DNA from: Polytrichum commune
Taxonomy: Eukaryota > Streptophyta > Polytrichopsida > Polytrichales > Polytrichaceae
NCBI GenBank assembly: GCA_950295325.1
Contig: OX485804.1
Span: 35,774,001 to 35,838,000, forward strand
Reading direction: 5' to 3'
DNA: 64,000 nt
The translations under genes and the position numbers were made by a program. Under the pieces are notes generated by a model. The model was not told where the DNA came from and made no database searches. It saw only the letters and a program-made list of their open reading frames with translations. Below are positions 12,203-24,600 of this stretch, one piece after another. Each line of letters opens with the position of its first letter. Within the stretch, counting starts at the first letter, position 1.

Positions 12203-13399
12203 TCAAGCATGATGATAATGGCAAGGTAGTTCTTTGTGTTAGCAAAAATACCTATATCTTTGTTGTGACTGGACTTAAAATGCATTGGCGTGGAGGCCTT
12301 ACTCTGCAACCTCATTGATCTCTTTCTCCTAGTGGCTTTTGTGATTGCATCTTATATTGTGCATCGACATAAGACACTCTGGAGTTCTAGCTTATGACCA
12401 CCTCATACTAATCATGATTGATTTCATCACTTCTATAAGTGGTCGTAGCTTGTATCGTACTTGTTCCCTGCAGAGCAATAATGTACTAGGAGGTGATCTT
12501 GAGTTTATATTACTCCCATCACTGTTTACAGCAGAGGCCATGCTTGTTCCATGTCATACTGGTCCCATACTTCCAATTGACTTCTTTTCTGAAGTCTTGA
12601 ATATGTTAAGTGTTGTCAATCTGGTATTGAAGATATGTTCATTGAAGACTGGAGTATGGTAATCAATGTTTATCTTTTTAAACTAGATGGTTCACATCGC
12701 TGGCTTTAGAAACCTCAGGTGGTTTCTTGAGACATAGGTATTTTTGCATCACTCATTGTCACATTCTTGGTTGGTTTTGTTCCCTTCCTAACTTCAGGAT
12801 AGGGAATATTTACATTCTACATTCAACTTGATATCTGCTACTGGATTTCAAGTTGGATCCTCCCATCATCTGATATTACAACCTGCCAAGCTGACCTGTC
12901 TTTCCGACCTGCCAATTTATCACTTGGGAAAAGTTTGTCACCACCTAGGAATGGTAATAAATTGATTTGAACAACTCATCCTGTGGCAAGGATATGTACA
13001 ACATTGTTAAACCACGTCAATGTGGAATTACAGGAATCCTTTTTATCTCTGCATTTGCTCTCCTTGGCGTTGACATTAATTGTCTTGCAGGCTTCTTGTT
13101 TCAAATTGTTGGACATTTTCTCTTAGTGAAAACAGAGTTAAATTAGTTAAATCATGGATTACTTAGCTCTGATAAATGTGCCTGATGGATTGGTTGGAAG
13201 GGCAAATGTACAATGAAGTTTTTTGCACATAATTTGTGGACAATGCATATTCAAATGTAACAATTCTAATAGCTTCTCCTTGTGTTCCCCCATTAGACTA
13301 AGGTAGGTGGGTCTTACATGGTTACTTTTCTGAACAGCCCACTTCTCCTTGGACATGAAAGTGATGGATAGCAAATCTGGATCAAGACTGTAGTCAGTT
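12203..13399. other. Downstream region of the THEP1-like gene
   Basis: Presumed 3' UTR followed by AT-rich sequence. The open frame at 12345-12662 (+) has no recognisable features. Nothing else can be supported here. Confidence 0.4.
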
Positions 13400-13922
13400 C
13401 CTCACGATTTCTGGAGGTCATGTGAAGCCATCATCAAAGTGAAGCCAATAACCACGATAAGCTGAGAAGATGTGTTGCAAATGGGACTGGCATCACTCAA
13501 TGCATCAGCAAGAACTGTGCTTGTCTGTAAACAAGTGGCAGTTGTGGTTGAACCTAATCAGTGAAGGATTAGATTTGGGGACAAGTACTTTGCAAATCGT
13601 TGGAGAATGCATCAAATTCTCTTCCATAACAGAAATGTTGCCATTATAAGCTTCAAGCAATTATAAGAGCCAAGTACAGGAGAAAGACTTTTGCCCCATA
13701 CATGTTGTGAGAAACAGTGGCAGCAGGATAATGAGATTGCAGGAAGACGATGTTGATATGATTATACTCAAACAGGATTTGTTCTATACTGTGTGCCTTT
13801 AGTCTGTGTTTGCCAATACAGACAACACCTTCATCCTGGATGATATGAGACCAGGACTCTCTGCCCTGAGACTGAATGCTGTCAGTCATGGCCAGGAAGT
13901 TGCTGCCTGATAAATGTCCCAT
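13400..13922 (-). pseudogene. Fragment of an unrecognised protein-coding sequence, copy 1
   Basis: On the minus strand, an open stretch at 13653-13922 contains IIQDEGVVCIGKHRL, IEQILFEYNHINIVFLQSH and SHNMYGAKVF. The homologous positions of plus-strand DNA at about 28990-29290 encode DEGVTALKEHRLNA, IEHILFKY and SRNIYGAYV. Conservation of protein pattern between two diverged copies means it derives from a real coding sequence. Beyond 13653 the homology appears to continue in another frame (SDASPICN here, SDANPICN there), so the frame is broken. I do not recognise the family. A dispersed host-gene pseudogene or a transposon-encoded protein are both possible. Confidence 0.45.
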
Positions 13923-14411
13923 TCTGTTAATTCCACAAGGGCTGATGGATGGATAGTGTTATGACAGGTAATTGTTTTGTTTTCGTACCAACTTTCTTAT
14001 GGGGACATAACATTATTCAGCTGTATGGTTGTGTTCCATTCTATATTTAGCATCTGACATGGGCCTCCACTATTTTGCCTACATGGGAAGAAATTTAGAT
14101 AATAGGAAGAAACTAACGTCAGTATTGTTAGTGAGATGTGCTGCTAGGAATAGTATTTTCAATGAATAATGACCAGATGAAGAGTGCTTCTTGTGAATAT
14201 TGCTAGACTATATAATGATTTCTATGAATAGGCCAAGAGTATAACTCCACCCAAATTTCAAGTATCAACTTGAATATATGATTAGTAAACAAATATTACT
14301 ATCTTTTTCATGGGGCCCACATAATATAATTGACATATTCTAGGGTCAGTGGAACTAACCACCAATGCATCTCGGGGACCAATGTGTCCACTGTGTAGTA
14401 TCATGTAGAAA

Positions 14412-14776
14412 AAGTGCTAGATATGTCATAGGAATGTAAGGAATAATCTTGGTATCTTGTTAGGAGGTTATCAATATATATGGGTTGGCTTAGAAGTGTA
14501 CATGTTGTTGTGTAGTTGAATTCTACACCTACATACATGCTCAATTCTCTTAACTTAGACATCTCAAATTTCGATTCGAGGTATGTCTCTAGAAGTACTA
14601 GTATGGCTTCATTACCTCATGTAAGTAGGATATCATCTACATAAACTATTCTTATAATGATTTGAAGCCTTCCTCAGACTTCACATACAGGTTGGGTTAA
14701 AGGAACTCTTGGATAAACCAAATATTTTTAAAGCACTATCAAATTTGGCATACCAAAATCAAGGGGGTTGCTTCAG
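14412..14776 (-). pseudogene. Ty1/copia reverse transcriptase fragment
   Basis: Read on the minus strand from 14776 downwards: LKQPP-stop-FWYAKFDSAL, LYVKSEEGFKSL, IVYVDDILLT, KFEMSKLRELSMYVGVEF and LLSQPIYIDNLLTRY. These are the ordered landmarks of a copia-type reverse transcriptase, with YVDD holding the catalytic aspartates. At least two frameshifts and two stops show it is long dead. In copia elements RNase H follows RT on the same strand; here the RNase H fragment at 14884 is on the opposite strand. Confidence 0.85.
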
Positions 14777-14883
14777 TACGTAGAGGGTTTTGAGCATTCA
14801 ACAAAGAAAAAAGAAAAAATTACGCCCGTATCTAAATACCGTGTAGTTAAGAGCCATGCTAACTAAACTTTGGAGAGACTATC

Positions 14884-15110
14884 TTTGAACCTACTGCCCT
14901 ATATTATGATAATCGGAGTGCCCTCAAACTTGTTAGCAACCCAATCATGCATGCTAGAACCAAACACATAGAACTTTAGCACCACTTCATTAGAGAGATA
15001 ACAAAAAGTAGAAAAGTGACTCCACAATACATTCATACAACAACACAACAAGCATATTTGTTTACAAACCCACTAAAAAGAGTTTGCTTCACCCAAATGA
15101 CTAGTTTGAT
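14884..15110 (+). pseudogene. Ty1/copia RNase H and C-terminal pol fragment
   Basis: The plus strand reads YYDNRSALKLVSNPIMHART, then KHIEL-stop-HHFIREITKSRKV and AYLFTNPLKR. This matches the copia RNase H end, where DN-SA, NP, HARTKHI, HFIRE and a final TNPL/TKPL are hallmarks. One in-frame stop after KHIEL and no surrounding complete pol show it is a remnant. It begins about 110 bases from the RT fragment on the other strand, so the element was broken and one part inverted. Confidence 0.85.
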
Positions 15111-15740
15111 AGGTAGGAGATCACTAGAAGACATCCACTCTGTTTAGTTCCCACCAACAGAGACTATCATTGTCTAAACTCGAATTTGTGTGACTAGAAG
15201 AATTGTCCTCGCTCAGCAAGGCTTTAGCTCTTATGAATAATTAGAGCGTGAGAAGAGATGTTAAGTCCAATCCCTAATTATTTCATCCATACTCAAGACA
15301 TCTCATTCATCAACTTCATTGAACACTAGATAGGTATAGTGAACTTTAGGCATGTATGAATTACTTTACCTACTTCCCCTCATGTTCAATGCAACTACAA
15401 TCACTCTTGAACCATAGAAAGTCACCCAATGGCTACCATTAACAAATACGCAACCTCAAGCATAAATCAAGTAGAGTACTCAACTCAAGCGTACTCAGTT
15501 TACCACTCAGTAAAGGAGTATCGAGCTTATATTAAGAAGGAGGGCGTTGGAATTTGAAGAGTCCAAGGTAGCTCAAACTGAAAGGTCTCAAGTGACCTTA
15601 AGCATTCTAGATGAATAGACGATCGACCAAATGATTAGTGTTCCAGTATCTTGACACGAAGCATCAAGAGACTTTTAGTGTGCCAATTTACTTCTCAATA
15701 AAGAGGGTCGGGGGTGAGAGAGGAAGATCACCAATGTATG
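15111..15740. other. Stretch between copia remnant and SINE
   Basis: Low-complexity AT-rich DNA with no ORF longer than chance. It may be further decayed retroelement sequence, but no motif proves this. Confidence 0.35.
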
Positions 15741-15751
15741 TGACTTCCTTC

Positions 15752-16122
15752 GGGCACCACGGGCCTTGGCTTGGTGGTTAGGGTTCATGGCCCCCAATGA
15801 GGAGGTTGTGGGTTCTATTCCCCATGCCGGCGTAGTGCTCACCACCTTAGTCCACCCAACTATGATGGGAGGTCCTTGGACCTTGTTGTATGGGTACCTC
15901 AAAGCCCTTTGGGGGGATACCATGTCCGGTATCTTCAAGGCACTAGTGGCTAGCTAGGAACTAGTATAGTGTGTCACTATAGTGCCCATCCTCGAAAGGG
16001 GAGAGTAGTATTGTCTCAATGTCCCCTTGTCCAGTGGGCATCGGTTCATTGACATTACGAACGGACACTTTATTCACGCCGGCCCCTTGCTAAAAAGGGA
16101 CCGGAGTTTCTATCTATCTATC
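15752..16122 (+). mobile_element. tRNA-derived SINE with 11-bp target site duplication
   Basis: The 5' part has an RNA polymerase III A box (TGGCTTGGTGG, 15767-15777) and B box (GGTTCTATTCC, 15811-15821) about 35 bases apart, as in a tRNA gene. The body ends in a TATCTATCTATC simple repeat. It is flanked by perfect direct repeats TGACTTCCTTC at 15741-15751 and 16123-16133, the target duplication of LINE-driven integration. The 371-bp length suits a plant SINE. Perfect duplications imply a fairly recent insertion. ORFs across it are accidental. Confidence 0.9.
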
Positions 16123-16133
16123 TGACTTCCTTC

Positions 16134-17281
16134 TCTATGGTTGGGTGGAGAACCTTTCTCAAACTTCTTTGTCTATCTCAATCTCTAACAGAGGGCACAG
16201 AGGTTTGAGAGGGCAGTTGTAGACGGTGATCAACGTGTCAACTTGGTGGTTGAGGCCATTGAACTTGGGCGTTGCATTTGAGGCGCACGGAGGAAGGGGA
16301 GGTAGGGATGAAGGCGAAGTTGTCGATGATGATGCTCCCTAGACTCACTAGGCTCTGGCAGATGAGCTCCACGAAGCAGTGATCGGGGAGGTTTTTGGGC
16401 ATAATCGGTTGAGATCCTAGTGTTTGCAAGTCCAACCGGTTATTGAAGAGCCCGTCTGACAATCATGAGATCATTTTCCAACATAGACGAGAAGGACTCA
16501 TGAGGAATGCAAGTTGTTTCATATTTTCTCTGCCCTATACAAAAAAATGCTACAACTTTTCAAAGTGTGAAGCTGTCCAACCCCCTACTCGTTCACTAGA
16601 TTCTTCCTACACCGAACACGGTAATCTGCATGTCCATACAGAACATCGCCTAAATTAGTTACCTCATGAGTACATTAACACTTGACTCCCATTGGCTACA
16701 CTAAGTGTATACTCATTGAAGTTGCCGCCGAGCCATGATCCGTTTTAGACATGGCACTTCACCATTATGACGGCGGTCTAGTGCACGGCTAGAGGGTGGT
16801 TAACGGAGTATGGTATTTCTACCTTACATATTGACATCCTCCGATCTTCCTTTATTAATTTGGGGTATATTCCATGGATTCCTCTAAAAGGATCGGTTAT
16901 TTCCCTGCAGTCTTGTACTTCAACCGGTTATTTCTCAAACTCAACCGGTTCATCTGTAACTAAGTGCTGGTTCTCCCCGATCATAGCCGTGAAGGGATGA
17001 TGATGAGCGGGCCGTCATGAACGTCTTCAATGTGTCTACCAACATCAACTTCATGTCGCCCAATGCCAACTTAGATACGTTTGTGGTGTGTTGTTCAGCA
17101 AAATGTTGGGTGGCGTTCACAAGTGGCAGATGATGTTCTAGAAGCCCATGGAAACCTTGGACTTGAGCATGCTTTCTTTTAGAGGTAAACTCTTTGAACA
17201 AGTGCAAACAACTACATGCACTTAACTTATGTCTCTTTCAAGGGCATGTCCTCAGGTTCCCACATTGTTGGTTGAGAATTA
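16134..17281. other. Unassigned region with degenerate minus-strand ORFs
   Basis: Minus-strand frames at 16238-16462 and 16950-17207 show ordinary protein-like composition but no family I recognise and no splice support. AACCGGTT palindromes recur at about 16430, 16921 and 16944. It is probably decayed mobile DNA; no gene is supported. Confidence 0.3.
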
Positions 17282-17655
17282 CGGCCAGTTCACATGGAGT
17301 CCCAAGTCCCTAGTCCCACTCATGTTAGCAAGTCCCAATATCATGGAGGTACTATGTCCCAACTTTTGAGCATGAATACACCATTAAAATATGGTTAGTT
17401 ATCATTAAAATTGGATCCTGATTATTTTATGCAAAAATGTTCGCGGGACTTGTGTTGAGAGTTGGGTCTAGCTTTTTGCTTGACCCAACTCTGAACACAA
17501 GCCCCAAGTCTCACCTCCAAAAAGTGTTGCCATGTAGGCATCCACGTCATACTTGGGACCCCATGTGGAGTGGTAAGTCCCAACTTCCATGCTCTCAATG
17601 ATTGAGATTGCACGGATCGACCTCAAGTGACTTGGGACCCCATGTCAACCGCCCC
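17282..17655 (-). mobile_element. Tourist/PIF-Harbinger-like MITE, copy 2 (inverted relative to copy 1)
   Basis: Ends CGGCCAGTTCACATGGAGT and, inverted, ACTTGGGACCCCATGTCAAC then CGCCCC match the 6665-6970 element. Its interior matches that copy only after reverse complementing (GAGAGTTGGGTC ... GACCCAACTCTG hairpin at about 17457-17493; TTGCATAAAATAATCA block). The flanks are TTA on the left and TAA on the right, so the 3-bp duplication is imperfect or mutated. Longer than copy 1 by about 70 bases. Confidence 0.72.
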
Positions 17656-20207
17656 TAATAATATGGGTCACCTAGATATCCCCACTATGATCGCATGGAC
17701 CAAAGATGATACCCAAGTGGTAGGATGCAGGGCAAATCAAGGAAAGTCGGTTTAGTCTTGGAGTTTCCATGGGTTCTGGATTAAGGCCTTGGGTTTAAGC
17801 CACCCTTCTTAATTAAATGGCTATTGAGTTAGGGGGTTCCCAATTCGATCTATTATATAACTCATTCAAGACATTCAATATGATCTACTCAGACATCAAA
17901 TTGCATTACAACAATACATAACCCTGAGCTCAAACTCATAATGTCATGTGGTTGTCATGTGAAGTTAACTACTACCAATGAGGTGTTTGTATTTCTCCCC
18001 AGGTGGCTCGGGGAGGTGACTATCGGAATTTTAGAAACCACGTGAGATAAAAAATAGGATCAATTTAATTCGTTGAGGGTAAAAATTATAATTTCGTTAG
18101 ATCTACCATAGCGTTGGAAATATATCCCCTACATGATTATATGTAAAATAGGGTGGTGAATAATTCCTTCATTTTAGTAATCAGTAGAAAAAATAGGGTT
18201 ATAGATATTGGATCCCCCTAAAAGTGTGTAGTAGGATCAATAAGATAATTATGGCTTTTGTATTTAGCTTTCTTGTATTTGAATGCAATTTTTTTTGGAG
18301 TAGCCAGTTTTGCAAAATTCTATGTCTTGTCACAATTGGTTATAATTCTTGTTTTGTTCTATCCATGTTTACAACTTGTCTATGTTAGCTTGTATATTTT
18401 ATTATCTCCATGTTTATTGGTAACCCTTTAACTAGTTCCCAAATGCTATTGGTTGTGTTTTGAATGGTATTTTGAATGGTTTAGGATTGGCATAACTAAT
18501 TGAAACCAATTGAATGACAAGATGGATGGTATGGAATGTTTGTTGCTCACATACTCGATTTTGCAATGCTATAGTATTCCGTCCATTATTTGGTACTTGT
18601 ACGAAATGAAAAAAAATTATGATGCCAAAAATTAGCCTCTCTAAATAATTACAAATAAATATAGAGTTCTAAAAATTAATTCAAAGAAGCTTTATATCTA
18701 CAAATAGGGCAAGAAAAAATATTGAGAGGTGCATAAATATCCCCCCATTAAATACCCCATTATTGCACATGGTTACAAAACGTAAGGGGGTGTGATCTCC
18801 CCGAGTTAGGTGGACACGTGTGCTTGAAAATGGCTACAAAACCAAGTCATTGTTTGTCTAAGTTATATGGGGCTTATGTTATTTATATATTATTATTATA
18901 AAAGTTTTTTATAGAGACAAATGAAATAGGTATAGTTCACTATCCAAAACCATACAAGGCCACATGGATCCCCCAAAAAGAGTAGCCTAAATGCATGGGC
19001 ATTTTGTGGTCACTACTTCTTTATCATACACCTATATTTGTCAGTGGATTTTGAGAGGGATTTAGTAAAGAACACTTTGGACCAGTTGAATAAAAGAGAA
19101 TGACTTGACCTTTAACAACAATAGGACCTGGGAAGCCTACAAATGTCTACCAACCAATATGACAAGATTTTCTTGAATATGCTTTGGATTATGTGGAGAA
19201 GGTTTTTCAAGAGTATAGAAGAGGCTTCTAATTACAATGTTGTTAAGGACAACTTCGACACGGTTTGGGGGGTGAATGACCTTCTTGACTATGGGTCTAA
19301 GTCCAATATCTTTTGGAATTTCAAGTTGCCACTACTAGGTTTTAAGGTAATTATCAAGAGCATTAATCCTCACGGAACCTTATATCAACACTTGTGTTGA
19401 TATTGTGTATTGTAGGTTGTGTGTGGTGCTTTCCATTCTATTAACAACTAGTGTTAGGGTTGTTTTCGTCGTCTAGCTTATAATGTGTAAGGAAGGTGTA
19501 TATCATGCCGCAAAGGGCCCACCGGTGAGAAAGATGAACACAAAAAACTTGCTCTATGCTCCCTTGTTTTCATTGCAGCTAAAAAAGACGTACATATATA
19601 TTTATCTATGTCCTATGCTAGTTACTTTGCATGATTTTTTTTTGGTCTCGCTATCTATTGCAATTTAGCCTTGGGGTGACTTAATGTGCCTTTACTTTCT
19701 TCCTGTATTACCTATGAATGGCCGACCTCGTTACTTGGTGCAAATGAACATCTACCGAAATGTCATTGGACAGCTCTTTAAGTGTTATCCAAGCGTTTGA
19801 CCACATTTGAATCATCTCTAGAATCCATTCAATTAGTTCCTTACCTCTTCAAGGCTTTGGATTAATTTCAATCTTCCCTCTATAATCCTTACTTATTGTC
19901 ATAATTTTTGGTCAACAACAATGGATTCTAGTGGTCCCCCTCAACAAAGGAGGTATTGAGTGGAATCTGGGAGGTATGGATTGGCTTTGTGTAGGTTACA
20001 CTTAGTATCAACTTATAGAGCATTATATTTCTTACTAGTAGGTCCTCTCAAGGTGATGTGCGGGAAGGGGATTGGAAGCTAGCTAAGCTCGTGTTTTGGA
20101 ATTAGTTGGGCCAAGTTTGAGAGGAGATGGGAGCTTAATTTGAGGTGCAATATTTTGAAGACTGCATACATAGTCCATGCAACTTTTGGAGTAGATTGTG
20201 ATCGACA
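17656..20207. other. Intergenic, AT-rich
   Basis: No coding family, RNA gene or clear repeat pair is seen. ORFs such as 19143-19400 (+) have no supporting features. Confidence 0.35.
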
Positions 20208-20423
20208 ATGGCGATGGGGATGATGCAGGGTGCTACTATTCTTACATTATTGGTGGTGTTACCCTTGGGCATCATCCACATCTCCCTCCGTCTTCATGTC
20301 CGCTCCCGTGGCAGATATCGCCACAACAACTCTAGTTTCAGTTTAAGTGACCACTCCAACTCCCGTTACGGCTTTGACTACGACCATCCTAGCTCCACAA
20401 TAATCGGACAATTACAGTTGTAG
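20208..20423 (+). CDS. Small ORF, possible secreted or membrane-anchored peptide precursor (71 aa)
   Basis: A single-exon ORF opens with ATG GCG in a favourable plant context (CGACAATGGCG). Residues 9-26 are strongly hydrophobic (ATILTLLVVLPLGIIHIS), as in a signal peptide or anchor. A basic segment (RLHVRSRGRYRH), a Ser/Asn-rich part and a C-terminal RYGFDYDHPSS follow. The DYxxPS pattern is reminiscent of the start of tyrosine-sulfated plant peptides (PSY or RGF types), but the rest of those motifs is absent, so this is only a suggestion. It may equally be a chance ORF in repeat-rich DNA. No neighbouring gene supports it. Confidence 0.33.
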   Translation: MAMGMMQGATILTLLVVLPLGIIHISLRLHVRSRGRYRHNNSSFSLSDHSNSRYGFDYDHPSSTIIGQLQL

Positions 20424-21619
20424 AAATTTGAGGCTTGGGTAGATTGCAAAATAACCCAAATAAACATGGAGTAGTAAACCATCCCCATGTCACTTCATCC
20501 GAGAAGAAAAGAATAAAGGTGGTGGAGGAAGCATTTTCCACAATAGCCTAGTACAAAGCAAATAGAGGGAAAAGGGCCCACCAATTTGTCTTTTCTGTAT
20601 TCATCATAAATATGTTGATTGGTATCAACACCCCCTTAAATCATCATCTACGTATTGATATAGTATTTGGTACTCCTTTCCTTGCCTAGTGTACATATCA
20701 ACACCATAGGTGTTGATAATTACCTAGTGTTAGTTGATCATGCCAAAGTGTCATAAAATAGATCACTAAAAGCAATGAAAGGATTGAGTGACATGACAAC
20801 TTTGTTTTCAATGAAATTTTCATCCTTTGAATTGAGGATGGTTTCCCTCAACAAACACAACAAATGTCAAACCCTATAGACATAACTCTTTACTTTCCAA
20901 GTAATGGACGTCATGCAATCTGACCTGGAGTGTGATTTTGACCCCAATGTCTGCTGAATAGGACACTCTAGAAAAATAAAAAAAAATAAAAAAAAATAAA
21001 AAAATGAGTGTGTTGTTGGCAGAAGGCAACTTGTAAGTTGCCATCCACTTTATCCTACATTTGGGTTGTTTCAGAACATTTGGACATTACTAGGGGTTAG
21101 GAAAACCCAGGTGACCAACCCTGGGTTTTTGAAAACCCTACTCCTGCCCAGGGCTTCATCACCCAGGTTTCGCAAAGCCGGTTCTAATGACTCCACTTGG
21201 GCCTTGCATCCGCACGCACTTCAGAGGCAAGAGTTGCGGGAGAATATTCGGAAATTTGAAGAAGTGGAGGTCACCGGATTGCGACTGTAATTTACCTCTA
21301 ACGATTGTCAAGTCGCAAATCACACATGTGCTTTGAGAGTGAAAAGAGGGGGAATTGCTGGGCAGTAGATGTTGCAATTCCAACAACATTGTGAGGAGGA
21401 GATTGGACACAAGTTATGATCCAAGTGGAATGGGCAGAAACTGAGGTCCAATCCAATTTGGGAGTTGTTACAAGAATTAGGTGTTAAGGGATAGGTATCC
21501 ACCCATCTACATCGGAAGTGGGAATGGGCAGGAGGGGCATGGCGCCATGCATGCTCTAACTTAACTTAGGTTTATGCAAAAGAGATTTGTGTGCATCCGA
21601 CGTCGTCTTCATTGGTCCA
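20424..21619. other. Region upstream of the PRAT-like gene
   Basis: It contains an A-rich imperfect repeat (AAAAATAAA units, about 20971-21003), a palindrome with GTGTTGAT arms near 20698-20718 and an inverted repeat with CCCAGG/CCTGGG-like arms around 21100-21130. The promoter and 5' UTR of the next gene must lie near 21300-21619 but no element can be pinpointed. Confidence 0.35.
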
Positions 21620-24600
21620 ATGGATGCACATCCTGGAGAGTTTCGACAAGAGCAGCCTGCGAGAAGATACGAGGGGCAGCAGAGCTGCACCGTCAAAGTG
21701 GTGAATGGCTTTGTGAATGGCTCTGTTTTTGGGGCCACCATGTCAGGATTGTCTGCCATGGCGCGCGCAACTCAGCTACAAATCGGGTCAGAATCTGCAA
21801 TTATCTCTCTGATTGAATTGGTTTTGAGGGTGGCAAGCAGACCATAAGTCTTGGGTTGCCGCTTATGTCTTCCTGTCAGATTTAAGGTTTTTGAGCTCGG
21901 AATCTCGATGTTCCTCCCATTGGAGCTACGATTCTAGAATAGTCCAGATAAGTGCTCAAGCTGAAAAATGGACCCATTGCATTTCATGTTCAGCGACTCA
22001 CAATACTCTAGATCGAAGACACGTACTGTTTTAATTTACTGCAAAGGGTTGGTTTCAATCATTGTTGAACCGGTATATAGGTGAATGCTGGTATCAATTA
22101 TCAACAACAATAATGGTATCAAAGAAACCACCCCGTGGGTATCAAAATCACAATACGAGTCAAATGTTGATATTTGGAGGATACTTAAGGTCAGAGAATC
22201 TTTGTATACCTGATTTATTATTTGGGTCAATATCTTTCTACACCTAGGAAGGTTCTTGCATGGTATATAGACCTGAATGGTATTGATAACAAAAATATCC
22301 TTAATTACTCATACCCTACTGGTATCAAAAAAGTTTGAAATCCTCATTATAGATACCTGAATGGTATTAAAAAAAAGGCGATACCAGTCCAACACTGGTG
22401 TCAACTTTTCGTGTGGGTTCACCTGGGAGTGAATTACCAATTTGCACATACAGGTAGATTCGAAATCTTAATTCTGTAGAAACAGCTAGTTGCATGGTAG
22501 GATGTTGTTAGTCAATACCTTTGTGACGTCTCTTGAGGTTGTTACGTAGTGTTTAAGGTTAGGCAGGATGTTAGTAAGATTGTTACTGCAGGCATCATGT
22601 CCGGTACCTCTGAAGGGTTTTGTGGGATTTAATTACTTCTATAATAAATCAATTGCGTGTGTTTTAATTATGTTGATGTAGAATTCCAAATAGTTTCACA
22701 AGTTCTCATTCGTGCTTCACTTGAAGATTGATATAGTTCTGTGTATTGAGACACTGCAATGGATTTTAGCAGTTGCTTGTGTGTCATCCACGTAATTAAA
22801 CATCTGAAGTCACTGGAATGTTGGATGTTAATGTTTCTTAGATGTTTAAGAGTGTCGCTGATTATGGTTTTTTGTAGGTTTCCAGCAGCAGCCCGGGTTG
22901 TTTTGGGATCGACAATAGCAGGTGGGATTTCATTTGGAGTCGGCTTAGGACTATACAGAGGTGTAACTTGCTCCCTCCAGCAAGCACGAGGTGATTCACA
23001 ATCCTCATCCCTTTTCCTCCTGGTTTTATGCATGCCACAGTAGCATTACTTGCCTCCATTGAGGATGTGGCATTCAATATCTCTGTAACGTCTGGATATG
23101 GCACTGTTAAATGCTGTGCAATAATTCTCCCATTTTCTAACGGTGGAATGCTCTCAGCAGGGGTGGATGATATCAAGAATTCAATGATAGCAGGAGCGCT
23201 TGTAGGGGCTTTAAGTGAGATCCCTGTGTTTATTCGCAGCAAGATCATTACAAGAGCTGATGTGCAACTTGCAGAACAGGTGAGCAGCGAATGTAATTCT
23301 TTTCTTATATTGAGATTAGGTGTTTAAGATTACCGCATTATGGCATTCCATATGACATCCACATTGTCGTTAACCTTCTCTTCTTACAGAGGAGAAGCGA
23401 TGCATGACATTTGTTCAGAGATTCTTTTATCAAACAAGCTCAACTAAGGCGCATGAACCTTGCAATTCCATTTTGGAATGGGAAGGCTCATCAAGGAGAT
23501 GAACATTCTTACCTCTGAGGATCAGAGTTGGATCAAATCCTAGTTTGACTTTTGAAGGTCATTAGAGGCCCATTCAGATTAGAAAGATTTATATCAATTT
23601 CGGTAGAGACGCTCACCAAGTTCTCTGATGTGTGATACAGGGTATGCATGTCATGAGACCTCGACCAAGATTTCTCTTCACTGCCGCCAGTAAGTGTTTT
23701 ACCATTTCCCATGCTTATTTCATTTTGCTTGGACCTGGCTACGTATTTGAAGTTTCTTGATTTGTTAATATTCTATTTTAAAGGCTTAGAATATTTAGAT
23801 TCAGAGAACCATAGCCGAACTGGGGCATAGAAGCTAAAAAGTTGCAAAGCTTTTGAGCGTCTGGGATATCCATGCATGCATGCTGGTTGGTAGGTTGCTC
23901 AATCCCCTGCAAATTCAAATTACTTATGATGTCTATGCAATAGATTCACACAAGTAGAGCTCTTTAGGTATTACTTTGATCGATACCAGATTGCAAGTTT
24001 TTCTCCAAAAAATTTGTCGATTATCAGATTACTTTGATTGATTATCCAGGGTGGAAATTCTTGCAATCTGGTGATAATGGAAGGTTAATGAAATTTCTAC
24101 ATGCTCAAGGGATTACCTTGTTTGAGAGTTGATCTGTTGAAAAAAAAAGTCTCACCAACATCAATATGAGAAGCACACCTGTACAGACATTGGTTGCACT
24201 AAAACAAAAGTAGACTGCAACAGAGATATTTACAAATGTTATGCGTGGACATTTGGAGTTGGTGTATGCAATAGCATTGTAGGTTTGTAGGTTTGTGGGT
24301 TCTAACCTGTTTCTTTGTCTGTCCTGGAGCAGGTATTACTTGTTCTGCAATTATGACATTAGGTAACTGATGGAAGTGTCCTGACTGGGATGTATTTGTG
24401 CAGCTGGGTCAATACTTTGTGGGGTTGTCTACATGGTAGAGGCAGGAATGAGGTCGACTCCGGTGCCACTACCTCAAAGAAGTCCCAAGCCGCAGAAGGC
24501 CCCACCAGGGTACTATAATCAAAGCAGTCGTGAAGGTGCAGAACAAGATCTTGATCCGTGGATTTCATCAGATAGTCAAGAGATCAGCAGTGATTGGGAT

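Noticed and set aside
20620-20660. Minus-strand reading resembling YVDDD (reverse transcriptase)
   Set aside because: No flanking RT motifs occur in any frame, unlike the clear copia fragment at 14.4-14.8 kb.
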